32,424 nt of DNA from a virus. Below the pieces are notes generated by a model. It worked only from the letters and a program-made list of their open reading frames with translations, made no database searches and was not told the origin of the DNA. Below are positions 10,701 to 19,448 of this stretch, piece by piece. Both the position numbers and the translations under genes were made by a program. The DNA lies in IMG/VR virus record IMGVR_UViG_3300030107_003706, positions 7,939-40,362 of that record. One strand, written 5' to 3'. The stretch's first letter is position 1; each line of letters begins with the position of its first letter.

Positions 10701-13700
10701 CTTCTAGATGATATAGATGCTAATAGCAATAGTAATAGTAGATTTTTTGTTGATGGTATGCACATGATATCTGGACAAATATCTAGTAATAATTATGCAA
10801 AAAATTCTGGACAAATATGGAACGGTATTCACACAAGTTATCCAGAAAATCCTAGATGGGTTGGTACTAAAAATAATGTAGACGATCAAAATCAAAGTGT
10901 ATTAAAACCTAAAGCACCTACATTTATTGGTAACACTGATTTTCCTTTTGGCACTACAAATAATGGTCTTCAAAAAGTAGATGATTCTATAATATTAAAT
11001 AGAGGTTGGGAGCACGCTGCATCAATGTCTGCAAGGTATCCTAGTGGTATAAATAATGATAGAATAGTTAATGGTTTAGAAGGTTATATAAATGGTGTAC
11101 ATAAAATGCATCAAGGGCCAATGGGTGCTAGAAGATGGAAAAAAGAAAATAAAACAGGACAAGGTTTGTATAAAGCAGATTTTTCTTTTGATGATACTTA
11201 CGGTAACACGGATGAGCAAGGTAAAAGTAGTAGTAATACTGCTAGAAATTTTTTATATTTATCTTACTTAGCTCCTGGTAAAGACTTATGTCCACACGAC
11301 GTATATGGAAATACTATTTCTCCTACTTCTACTAATTTTATAGGTAGATGGTTACAAGGTATTTGGGGTGGTGGTTGTTTTACTACTTATGATGGTTCTC
11401 CTTTTGGTGTAAATTTAGATTTATATTCTTTTCCAATGGAAGGAAAAAGTAGAGTAACAAATCTTGATAAGGGCCAAGAACCACCTGGACCAGGAGTTCC
11501 ATATTCAATTGGTTATGATGAGGCGTATAGAGAATATCATGAAAACCAGTGGAATCCATGTTGGCCAGAAAAAGAAAAAGATCCAGATGGAAAAACACAA
11601 GAGTTTATTAATAATCTAAAAGTAGGTCACCAATTTAGATTTCAAGGTAAGGGAAGAATTTACACAATATTAGGTGTATCAGTAAAAAAACTATATAATC
11701 ACACTAATTGGAAAGCTACAAGATATCCTTCAGGAACAAATAATTATAGACAATGGGGTAATGAATGGACGCCATTAGCAAACGATGGTAATGATTCGCC
11801 TGGATCTGGTTATGATGGTAGTTTAACTAGCGTTGAAGAAGCCGCTTTAAATTATGGCCAATATCTTATTACTGAGGGTAGTGATGATGGTAGTGATGCA
11901 GCTGGCTATGCTTTAACTGCTTTAAAAGATATAATAAAATTATTTGGTAGAGCTAATAATAGAAGAATTTGTTATATTTTGGAATTAGACACATGTCCAC
12001 ATAATAGTGATGATGTTTTTAATGACGGTAATATGGATAATGATACCGCTCGTAATATAGAATTCATCAAACCTGTTACTGGTGGTTTAAAAATACAAAA
12101 TAAAAAACCTATTGTATGGGAAACAGAACCTAAAGAAAATACTGATTTAGAAATATACCATGAAGCAAGTGACGCTATACCAACTATTATAGATGAAACA
12201 ACTAAAGATTTTTTTGCTCCAGCTGGTTCAATCGTAGAATTTTTAGAACATGATAATAGCGTCTTATTGCTGCAAAACGATATAGATGGACAGGTTTTTG
12301 AATCACCTAATATACTAAAAAGATGGCATAGTGAAAATGAAATAGAATTATATCCTGGGTTTATATATGAAGACGAAAGTGATACTGAAATAGATTATTC
12401 TGGCACAAAATTAAGGTTTTATAAAAAAGACGGTAGTTATAATACTGTTTTGCTTGCTGCTCAGGAATCTGATCCTGGAAATACTAAAGGTTATTCTTTA
12501 AAAGGTAGAGAGTATAGAACTAGATTTTTAATTAATAGAAATATTAAAAAAGATTTAAAAGTTGGATTAAGCTGGCATAATTGTTTTTCTTTTGGAAATG
12601 GTATTGAATCAAATAGAGTTAAAGATGGTTTTAATGAAATGGTAATTACTAATGGTCCTATTGTTTCCACTACTATAGACACCGATTATCAAGAAGAAAA
12701 TAGGACTAGTGGTTTAATATATTCTGGTATATATAACGCTGATGTTAGTGTTAATAATTTAAATCAATTTATTCAAGCTGAAAAAATAACAAAAGATTTA
12801 AATCCTACTTACGGTAGTATTCAAAAACTATTCCAAAGAAGAGTTGGGTTGGTTGCTTTTTGTGAAGATAGAATTATAAATATAATAGCAGGTAAAGATA
12901 CTTTATTTAATGCAGATGGAACCCCACAACTTATATCCTCTACAAACGTATTAGGTGATGCAACTCCATTTGTAGGTGATTTTGGAATTTCTAAAAATCC
13001 AGAATCTTTTTCTTCAGAAAGTTATAGAGCTTATTTTTCAGATAAACAACGAGGTGCTATCTTAAGATTATCTATGGATGGATTAACGCCAATATCAGAT
13101 GTTGGAATGCGTGATTGGTTTAGAGATAATATTGGTAGTTGGGATGGTAGTATTTTAGGAACTTATGATGAGTATAAAAAAGAATATAATGTAAGTTTAT
13201 TAAACGCAAATCTTTTCTCTACAAATATATTAAGAAATCCTAATATTAACGAAGGTATTGCAACTGGAGACCTTAGTTTGCCACCTACAAATTATATATA
13301 TAATGGACAAATTAATTCTGGTGTTGGACTAATATTGCCTGGGGCTGCAAACGGTGGTGGATATAGTGATACCTATAATACTATTATAAATGGTGGTATT
13401 GATAGTAGAGCTCTTAAAAGTGAAGTTGAAATAACTAATTATGCAACTATTCCGCAAGGACATTTTTATCCTGGTTATACTGGTGGTAGTATGAACTCTG
13501 TGTTTAGTGGAGCTAGTGGTTGGAATACGGTTCTCGCGAGTTTTACAGTACATACAAAACCAGATTCAGCAGCTGATAATCATGGTGTAGAACTATTTAA
13601 TTTTGATTTTGTTTCAGGTGGTGGCTATATAAACTACCTTGGGGCAGGATCTATTAACTTTTTAACTGATATGAAAGCCCAAACTAGTTACGCTATTGGT

Positions 13701-16700
13701 TGGGGAGTACAAAATTTCCAAGGCTGGCAATCTAATAGTGGTTCTATTTGCTATCAAGGAGCTAATTCAGCGTTCGCAACCGTAAATAGCTCAAACAAAG
13801 GTATTCAAAAAACTTTGTACAAAGGTACTTCTCTTTCTCAGCTAGAGGCAGATGCCAACTATTTTCCGATGACAAGTCCTAACTACCCTGAACATCAAAT
13901 GGGAGTTTATGCCATTGGGTTTAATGGTGGGTTTTCTTCATACAGCGGTAGTGGTACCATGCCACCAGCTGGAATGCTAGTGACCGGGCCTCATGTGCAT
14001 ATGGATCTTGGTCCTATGTATAATATGCATGATATATATGGAGGTTTAGTTTTTCCAGGTATTTATAATGGTGGAACTACCACTCCTTGGACCCAAACTA
14101 ACACATCTGGTGGGAATAGACCTAATAATTTAGTTTCTACAAGTGTAACTGGTTGGCCAAGTAATACTCATAATATATCGGTTGGATCTTCTGGTGGAGA
14201 AAATTATCATAATAACACAACTTCTCTTCCTAGTACAAGCCAAACTTTTACTCCTTATGGTAACGGTAGTGGATCTGGTGGTGATTTTAGTACCGCTAAC
14301 AACACAACTATTTTTGCGGGTGAAGAAATAAGGATTACTTTTAAAATAGTTAGGTTAGTACAAAGAAAACATGGTAATACTGGTGCTCATCCATTAACTT
14401 CATATTTTCCCAGTGCATTCCCTTCAACACAATTTGATTGGGGTAACAACCATACTTTTACACCTAGTAGTCCAGATTTAAAAATTCAACTTCTTTTTAT
14501 GGATGGTAGTATTAACAGTATAATTAGTGATGATATTATTTGTAATAGTACAAACGCTGATCAAACTGATATTACACAATATCCTTATAATACATTCCAA
14601 TTCCAAAGCGGTGGTACTGGAACGCAAGGGTCTGACCCAACTAATACGACAGGTTTAGATGAGGATAAAAAAGTTGGTTATATTACAAATTTAAGCCAAG
14701 GTAAGTATACATTCCCGTCGTCAAGAGGTCAAATGAAATATGCGGCAGCGACATTTGTTCCAGGACCAGGAGGAGCTGGTGGTAACGCTCCATACCAAGG
14801 AATTAATTATGTAACACAACCGTTTAATATAGATACTAATAATGTGTTTGCTACAGATACATACTCTAATGGTGAAACTTGGGCTTTAGTAGAATTTGAA
14901 TACGAATGTTATGTGAAGTTTAAACCTACATCAGTAATTGGATATACAGGTTCAACATCTCCTTATAATGGCTCAACTGGTAGTGGTATTTTAAGTTTTA
15001 ATAATGGTAGTGATTATCATGATCAAATAGTTATTAACGACTTAAATATAAGGCTTGGTGTGGATAACGCACTTACTAATAATAGCCCTTTCTTTTTACA
15101 AAATTTTAAAGTTGAAAAAACAGTTGAACTTCAATCACCTGTAGATAAAGGGCAACTTTCTTTTCCTGCAGAAGTACCTATTCCAGCTCAAGAGATACCA
15201 GGGTTTACTACAATTGCAAGAAAAATGTGGAATGACAAATGGACAACATGGTGTAGCCCATCAGCGTCATATGACGCGATAATAATGGCGCATAATGCTA
15301 AAGATACTTTTGGTCCAAATACGCATAATATTGGCAATAATATGGAATATGGTCATCCAAATGGTGGTGTAATAGGACAATTAGCTGAACAAGAACAAAC
15401 TTTAGTAAACTCTGGTATTAATTTACCTGGACCTTCACAAGAAACATTTAAATGGCATAGACTACAGAGTTTAAGTCCAACAGGAAATTTAGGCTCATAT
15501 ATTGGTGGTAACGGTATAACTTATCCTAATTCTACACATAATCCTCTTAATCCTGTAACACAAAGCACTGCTTCTGGAACTGGAAATCTTCACGACCACC
15601 AAGTTCTTAGTCCAGATGAATTTTGGGGTAATGATATTATAAAAATTAACAATCCTAATGATTCAGCAACATTGAACCAAACTCTTCCTTCAGGAACTTT
15701 TGTTGTAGATAACTGGTATTTAGTTGATGTAATGGTAAAAAATTACGTGCAAGGTGAAGTTGCTATAGCAAAAGCTATTGATCCAGATGGATATGGAGCT
15801 CCAGGAGGTAAAGTTTATTTTGACGATCCATCTAATTCATATAATAATATTGATATGCGAGATCCAGGACAACCTGTATTTGGACACTTTGGTGATATTG
15901 ATTACAAAGGAAGTAGTTATAGCAATGGAGATAGTAGAAATATTATAGCTTTAGAAATTCAACCTGGATCAGTGTTTCATAACGAGCCTGCTAGTGGAAG
16001 AGATTTAACAGGTGCTTTAAAACAACCTCTATCAGGAACAACTCTTGTTAATAATCAAAGTGTTACTGGAATGAAAGTTTTTAGAGCTGTATTTAAAGTG
16101 CATTCTAATAGTTGGTATAATTTTAATACTAGTGATCAACTTCAAATATGGTTTGATGATTTTGTAGGTGATGTTGATTGGGTTAATATAGCAAATATAA
16201 CAGGTGCAATTTCAGGTGGTACAGCACCTGGTTGGGATACTACTAGATATAGTTCGCACGACGCATACCAACCAAGTATTATGTATAATCAGTTTTCAAG
16301 AAGAACTAGTTATTGGGATGGGGGTAAATTTAATTTTAGAAATGCATATGCATCAGACGCTTTTGAGCAAGATTTTAGCGCTAACCCTAATCCTTTTGAT
16401 TTTATAGCGTCACCAAGTCCTGATGGTTATACTTTTAGATTTACTGTTAGTAATTATCAACAAGGGAAACTTAGGGTTCAACTACGAACTGCTAATCATG
16501 ATGGAAGCGGTAATACATTGAACTATAATGGACTTCATTGTACAGCTATGAGTAACGGTGATTTTGAAATTAGCAATATCGTTCTTAGTGACGACGGTAC
16601 TAACTATGGCATTACTTATTCAGAATCAGGAGATGATCTTGAGAGTGTCACACCATACGATTCTCTTTCTGGTTGGACATTATATTCTAGTGCTATTGAT

Positions 16701-17813
16701 TCTAATCGCCTTATAATTAATGGGGTTGGTACTTACGCAGATTATATAGCTGGTAGTTCAAACTCTCATTTTACTGGAGACGTAAGTAATATAAGTCTTG
16801 TAGACGCTACAAGTATAGTTTCAGGTGGTGTTATAGGTGCTTGGGATATCACAGGTTTTGATCCTGCAGTAGATACTTTTATAACATATGATGCTGGAAC
16901 TATTAATTTAGATGGAGCTTCGCCAGCACATAGTATACAGCAAAATATAGTTGACGATCTTCTTGTGGGTCAAGCGTTTAGAATCAATATATATTATGAT
17001 TTAACATTTGGATCTTTTAGAATTTATTATTTTAATAAAGATGGAAATGGTTTTAGAACAAATATCATGTCAGCCGCTGATGGAGTAAGTTATTATGATG
17101 ATGTCCATGTTATTGGTGACGATGCTATAAGCGTGGATGATATAAGAAACACTTTTGTAATAGAATTTATGGAGGCTAATGTTGTAGGATCATTAGATAA
17201 TATTTCTATGAAAAGAGAATATATTGTTTTAGAAGAAAATACATTATCTTTTAGTGAAGAAACAAAAGGTTGGATTAGTTTTAAATCTTTTATACCAGAA
17301 AATGGTGTTAGTTTAGCTAAACAATATTATACTTTTAAAGATGGCTATTTACATCAACACCATGCTAATGAAACTAGAAATCAATTTTACGATCAAGATG
17401 CGACTACTATAACAGAATCTTTAGTTAGTTTTGTTTTTAATCAAGAAGCTTCTTTAGTAAAAATATTTAACACTTTAAATTATGAAGGATCACAATCGCA
17501 AATACATCAATATGATACAAATTATATAGATGAAACTATAAGACCTGATAATATTACAGCGAAAGATGGTTGGTATGTTAATTCAATAACAACAGATAAA
17601 CAAACTGGTAGTATTAAAGAATTTATAGAAAAAGAAGGTAAATGGTTTAACTATATAAGAGGTAATAATAATGCATCGATAGAAACAAGTGAGTTTAGTT
17701 TGCAAGGTATAGGTATTGTTAGTGGTAATGTTACTACAATCTCTAGTAGTAATGGTGGTAATGGGGGAGGAGCAACTAATGGTGGCGGCGGAGCAACTGG
17801 TGGTACTTATTAA
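7701..17813 (+). CDS. Giant tail hub / muzzle-like protein with large lectin-like insertions
   Basis: A 3370-residue protein with no signal peptide. The first 50 residues (FLKGRMNKDLDERLVPNGEY, RDAMNIQISTSEGSDVG) and segments near 612-760 (LGVSFIDKYGRETPVFSSSK; RFVWASFASSDRNKISEED; FKVLDIQDNAPDFVKYEY) resemble the stabilisation or 'muzzle' protein of crAss-like phages, related to P22 gp10, which closes the tail tip. Core resumes near 1600-1835 (VGLSWHNCFSFGNGIESNRV, VGLVAFCEDRIINIIAG). The last core segment, about 3172-3345 (LSFSEETKGWISFKSFIPEN), would normally follow soon after. Instead residues about 1836-3172 hold Gly/Ser/Asn/Tyr-rich beta sequence with at least three jelly-roll-like motifs. 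Residues about 935-1550 may be a second insertion. The end is a Gly-rich tail (GGNGGGATNGGGGATGG). Likely role: tail hub plus receptor binding. The frame is unbroken. Confidence 0.72.
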   Translation: MPEIKNNFLKGRMNKDLDERLVPNGEYRDAMNIQISTSEGSDVGTVQNILGSIKHDYSPAGTEVIPPNCKCVGAISDEKNNKLYWFIKKEFNPLEDNFEAIIEFTPQGQDVPAQVTPVIIDTKVNTEDAVLKFPEKIITGINIIDNLIFWTDGVNEPRKINIDTCKAGSVIDPTTLKWKHTQLIFDKGGFNGCYVFDVALAGGGNTFGNQKMFSQYTANSPNSTQANGGFGRYAYFQREHLSSLVAPFDLPNHYNDIALRHYRDGKYLRTDSFKFFEDGNNIMIRYNPYTGTDVFDENHPRAIRVGDVFFADRNVYSDTSERDIREEHITVIKRKPTNKLNFKINTSIKTRGIGGHTGSLRLSREHNSNKKPLFENIFPRFSYRYKYADNEYSAFAPFTDVVFNPEHKKGYDLESFYNPEDSINTSMVNTIDSIELTDFISASTPEDVIQVDILYKREDSPIIYSIASVTHDDNEWHDIGSNLYSDIGYNSGTNKAHIVYGDNFKGRFVVDSENISNALPENQLLRPWDTVPRKALAQELTGNRIIYGNYVQGYTPTTKIPKVVADYNPRANYDLFYYKEQSSFGKGRNAITSNSFDKKGLPSIKSQRNYQLGVSFIDKYGRETPVFSSSKSAIKIPWRDKYGSISSTQSHQLNVELSEDPPSFAKYIKYFVKETTTEYYNLLMDDIYVPADYSTLQDKRFVWASFASSDRNKISEEDYIVLKKKIGDAGKNVVKNSRFKVLDIQDNAPDFVKYEYISYGKISQTGGFQVDGTGETDFLNNKLMTNSHLRPSSTPSGNRGTDMIMIHRGQWQGQRGMHFAFGDDDDISHLEKDLYFSFFRDNETLSGGRRRSKKYKISSVRTGTNYMIKLAEPISHDDMNLAKATFQSSSSTMHDDLVVEIEQRRLRKGEDFSGKFFVKIKADDLTTGESAAFGWMPGGIGGSLTEYSTTGSHDTFMLFDHHGSMADLSYYRGIHNSNTVYTGSSNSGRNYSYRKQHWGDLLDDIDANSNSNSRFFVDGMHMISGQISSNNYAKNSGQIWNGIHTSYPENPRWVGTKNNVDDQNQSVLKPKAPTFIGNTDFPFGTTNNGLQKVDDSIILNRGWEHAASMSARYPSGINNDRIVNGLEGYINGVHKMHQGPMGARRWKKENKTGQGLYKADFSFDDTYGNTDEQGKSSSNTARNFLYLSYLAPGKDLCPHDVYGNTISPTSTNFIGRWLQGIWGGGCFTTYDGSPFGVNLDLYSFPMEGKSRVTNLDKGQEPPGPGVPYSIGYDEAYREYHENQWNPCWPEKEKDPDGKTQEFINNLKVGHQFRFQGKGRIYTILGVSVKKLYNHTNWKATRYPSGTNNYRQWGNEWTPLANDGNDSPGSGYDGSLTSVEEAALNYGQYLITEGSDDGSDAAGYALTALKDIIKLFGRANNRRICYILELDTCPHNSDDVFNDGNMDNDTARNIEFIKPVTGGLKIQNKKPIVWETEPKENTDLEIYHEASDAIPTIIDETTKDFFAPAGSIVEFLEHDNSVLLLQNDIDGQVFESPNILKRWHSENEIELYPGFIYEDESDTEIDYSGTKLRFYKKDGSYNTVLLAAQESDPGNTKGYSLKGREYRTRFLINRNIKKDLKVGLSWHNCFSFGNGIESNRVKDGFNEMVITNGPIVSTTIDTDYQEENRTSGLIYSGIYNADVSVNNLNQFIQAEKITKDLNPTYGSIQKLFQRRVGLVAFCEDRIINIIAGKDTLFNADGTPQLISSTNVLGDATPFVGDFGISKNPESFSSESYRAYFSDKQRGAILRLSMDGLTPISDVGMRDWFRDNIGSWDGSILGTYDEYKKEYNVSLLNANLFSTNILRNPNINEGIATGDLSLPPTNYIYNGQINSGVGLILPGAANGGGYSDTYNTIINGGIDSRALKSEVEITNYATIPQGHFYPGYTGGSMNSVFSGASGWNTVLASFTVHTKPDSAADNHGVELFNFDFVSGGGYINYLGAGSINFLTDMKAQTSYAIGWGVQNFQGWQSNSGSICYQGANSAFATVNSSNKGIQKTLYKGTSLSQLEADANYFPMTSPNYPEHQMGVYAIGFNGGFSSYSGSGTMPPAGMLVTGPHVHMDLGPMYNMHDIYGGLVFPGIYNGGTTTPWTQTNTSGGNRPNNLVSTSVTGWPSNTHNISVGSSGGENYHNNTTSLPSTSQTFTPYGNGSGSGGDFSTANNTTIFAGEEIRITFKIVRLVQRKHGNTGAHPLTSYFPSAFPSTQFDWGNNHTFTPSSPDLKIQLLFMDGSINSIISDDIICNSTNADQTDITQYPYNTFQFQSGGTGTQGSDPTNTTGLDEDKKVGYITNLSQGKYTFPSSRGQMKYAAATFVPGPGGAGGNAPYQGINYVTQPFNIDTNNVFATDTYSNGETWALVEFEYECYVKFKPTSVIGYTGSTSPYNGSTGSGILSFNNGSDYHDQIVINDLNIRLGVDNALTNNSPFFLQNFKVEKTVELQSPVDKGQLSFPAEVPIPAQEIPGFTTIARKMWNDKWTTWCSPSASYDAIIMAHNAKDTFGPNTHNIGNNMEYGHPNGGVIGQLAEQEQTLVNSGINLPGPSQETFKWHRLQSLSPTGNLGSYIGGNGITYPNSTHNPLNPVTQSTASGTGNLHDHQVLSPDEFWGNDIIKINNPNDSATLNQTLPSGTFVVDNWYLVDVMVKNYVQGEVAIAKAIDPDGYGAPGGKVYFDDPSNSYNNIDMRDPGQPVFGHFGDIDYKGSSYSNGDSRNIIALEIQPGSVFHNEPASGRDLTGALKQPLSGTTLVNNQSVTGMKVFRAVFKVHSNSWYNFNTSDQLQIWFDDFVGDVDWVNIANITGAISGGTAPGWDTTRYSSHDAYQPSIMYNQFSRRTSYWDGGKFNFRNAYASDAFEQDFSANPNPFDFIASPSPDGYTFRFTVSNYQQGKLRVQLRTANHDGSGNTLNYNGLHCTAMSNGDFEISNIVLSDDGTNYGITYSESGDDLESVTPYDSLSGWTLYSSAIDSNRLIINGVGTYADYIAGSSNSHFTGDVSNISLVDATSIVSGGVIGAWDITGFDPAVDTFITYDAGTINLDGASPAHSIQQNIVDDLLVGQAFRINIYYDLTFGSFRIYYFNKDGNGFRTNIMSAADGVSYYDDVHVIGDDAISVDDIRNTFVIEFMEANVVGSLDNISMKREYIVLEENTLSFSEETKGWISFKSFIPENGVSLAKQYYTFKDGYLHQHHANETRNQFYDQDATTITESLVSFVFNQEASLVKIFNTLNYEGSQSQIHQYDTNYIDETIRPDNITAKDGWYVNSITTDKQTGSIKEFIEKEGKWFNYIRGNNNASIETSEFSLQGIGIVSGNVTTISSSNGGNGGGATNGGGGATGGTY
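13206..17214 (+). other. Inserted lectin-like region within the hub gene (residues ~1836-3172)
   Basis: This part of the gene separates two conserved hub segments, one ending around EYNVSLL and the other beginning around NTLSFSEETKGW. It is rich in Gly, Ser, Asn, Thr and aromatic residues. The pattern of a Tyr/Phe beta strand, then Asn-Tyr or Asp-x, Gly and a second strand recurs at residues 2672-2690, 2910-2925 and 3091-3108. Strand-ending motifs such as SLDNISM occur as in carbohydrate-binding jelly rolls. It probably contains several beta-sandwich domains on the outside of the tail. Boundaries are approximate, set by where recognisable core sequence stops. Confidence 0.55.
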
Positions 17814-17832
17814 TAAATTATAAAAATAAACT

Positions 17833-19047
17833 ATGTTAATAATAGATGAAATAGTATTTAATACGAATGATGTAATTGCTGCTGGTGAAACTAGAACATT
17901 ATCTTTTTCAGGTGATGAACAATTAGAAGCTACAGAAGGTAGTAAATTAATTAACGTGCAACTTTTTGATAATAGTTCACCAACAAAATTTTATGATTTT
18001 TCTACTAATACTTTTACCGCTGGAGATAATGAAACAACTAAAAATAGAAGAACTAAAGTTGATGAAAGTATTAATATTGTATTCCCCGCTTCTACTAGCG
18101 CTACGTATACTGTTTATGCTTATACTACTCCTAGTTCAGCGGTAGAATTTAATACTTCAATAGCTAGTAGTAAAAATATTTTTAAAGATACTGTTACTCA
18201 AACAGGAAACACTGTTTTAACATTTGCTCCAGCAACAACTACAGGTTCTAGTACATATAAAACTTTACCGACTACAACTAGAACCGCTAGTATTGATGCT
18301 GAAGAAGAAACAATATCATTTTCTTTTACCATTGAAAATGTTGATACAGATGGTAATGGATTTGGTCTTGTTACAAGTACGGGTACTAGTGATCCATATA
18401 GATTTAATAATAAATCACTTTACTTTGAATCAACAGATACTGTTAATGGTGCTATTAGTAGTACTGATGAGGTTGTTGTAGATGACTTAACAGATATAAG
18501 TGTTGGTATGGTTATAGCTAAAGTTAGTAGTGGTAGTTTAAGCGGAACACCAAGTATAACAGCAATAGATGTAAATAAAAAAACATTAACATTAAGTTCG
18601 GATCAAACTTTTGCTGATGGAATAACTCTAACGTTTAGAGCTATTGGTGTTGGAATGATAGAAGATGTTATTGGAGCTAAGGTAGAAGTATCTAATTTAA
18701 CAGTTACACCAACCGTATTAACTAAAACAGTTAGAAGTGCTGTTAGTAGTAGCACTACAGTAACTTTAAATGGAACTTATGGTGTTGCTAAAGGAGCGAC
18801 AATTAGAGGTTTAGACGTTGACAATAGTAGCGCCAACGCTGTTCAAAGCGTTAGTGCTAGTTCTTCAGCTGGTAGTATGGTTGTACAAGTTAATCAAAAT
18901 CTTGGCGCTGGTACTGTTTTAACTTTTGAAGGTTGTAATAAAATAGTAAAATTAACTGGTGATATCGCAATATTAAAACAACCTAACGCTAATAGAACTG
19001 TTAATATAAATTTAGATGATTTATTAACATCAGGCGTTGGATCTTAA
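17833..19047 (+). CDS. Beta-rich virion appendage protein
   Basis: A 404-residue protein rich in Thr, Ser, Val and Asp with few Cys or Trp, as expected for a fibrous or baseplate-like structural protein. Two related beta modules are visible in the C-terminal half: residues about 210-277 (TDISVGMVIAKVSSGSLSGT, ending LTFRAIG) and about 300-370 (YGVAKGATIRGLDVDNSSAN, ending VLTFEG). Each has the pattern strand, 'v-G-x-x-I', loop, strand, 'G-x-x-L-T-F', seen in repeated modules of marine phage structural proteins. The N-terminal 130 residues look like a separate beta domain. The gene sits between the giant hub and a 114-residue gene with 12-18 base gaps, suggesting joint translation. It probably attaches to the tail hub; no enzymatic motif is visible. 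Confidence 0.5.
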   Translation: MLIIDEIVFNTNDVIAAGETRTLSFSGDEQLEATEGSKLINVQLFDNSSPTKFYDFSTNTFTAGDNETTKNRRTKVDESINIVFPASTSATYTVYAYTTPSSAVEFNTSIASSKNIFKDTVTQTGNTVLTFAPATTTGSSTYKTLPTTTRTASIDAEEETISFSFTIENVDTDGNGFGLVTSTGTSDPYRFNNKSLYFESTDTVNGAISSTDEVVVDDLTDISVGMVIAKVSSGSLSGTPSITAIDVNKKTLTLSSDQTFADGITLTFRAIGVGMIEDVIGAKVEVSNLTVTPTVLTKTVRSAVSSSTTVTLNGTYGVAKGATIRGLDVDNSSANAVQSVSASSSAGSMVVQVNQNLGAGTVLTFEGCNKIVKLTGDIAILKQPNANRTVNINLDDLLTSGVGS

Positions 19048-19059
19048 AAAATAATAATT

Positions 19060-19404
19060 ATGGCAATAGATATACCTTATTCAGTAAATAACCAAAACAC
19101 ATCGATGCAAATTGGTGATGTTCTTTATTATATAGCAACTAGTAGTTTATCAAACACGACTTATGGTTCTGATCCTATAAGAATTGGTGTGATTACTAAT
19201 ATAGATCAAACATTAGGTTTAATACGTGTTGAAAATGAAGAAAACACTCCTTCTCAAGGTGACTTTTTAATGTTTCAAAAAAATAAATCAGCTAATAACA
19301 CAAGTTTAATAGGTTATTATGCTGAAATTGAATTAAAAAACAATTCATTAGACCATGCTGAATTATTTGCTGTAAGTTCTGAAGTTGCTCCTAGTAGTAA
19401 ATAA
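19060..19404 (+). CDS. Small structural protein, probable tail or fibre accessory
   Basis: A 114-residue protein with no signal peptide or membrane segment. It has a beta-rich middle (IRIGVITNIDQTLGLIRVEN) and a conserved-looking C-terminal stretch (GYYAEIELKNNSLDHAELFA) ending near SSK. Similar short proteins, whose last segment predicts a 'strand with matching polar or hydrophobic residues', are common beside fibre and hub genes in marine phages, but I cannot name a family. It starts 12 bases after the preceding appendage gene and precedes the putative promoter element at 19417, so it is probably the last gene of the hub and appendage block. Confidence 0.45.
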   Translation: MAIDIPYSVNNQNTSMQIGDVLYYIATSSLSNTTYGSDPIRIGVITNIDQTLGLIRVENEENTPSQGDFLMFQKNKSANNTSLIGYYAEIELKNNSLDHAELFAVSSEVAPSSK

Positions 19405-19412
19405 AGCATAAA

Positions 19413-19436
19413 AAGTGTGACTATATAAGTACACTT
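19413..19436 (+). promoter_or_regulatory. Putative phage promoter GTGACTATATAA within a short hairpin
   Basis: The gap before the gene at 19449 contains GTGACTATATAA (19417-19428). It matches 11 of 12 bases of GTGATTATATAA at 30741-30752, the only other comparable gap element. It resembles the GTGAC and CTATA parts of T7/SP6-type promoters and does not match the Bacteroidota -33 TTTG / -7 TANNTTTG pattern. AAGTGT and ACACTT flank it and, with inner AC/GT, can form an 8-bp stem with a bulged G. No T run follows, so a terminator is less likely. Promoter function is inferred. Confidence 0.4.
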
Positions 19437-19448
19437 AAATTAAATTAA

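Noticed and set aside
17740-17812. A tandem DNA repeat
   Set aside because: The GGN-rich stretch encodes an irregular Gly-rich tail of the hub protein, without a fixed repeat unit.
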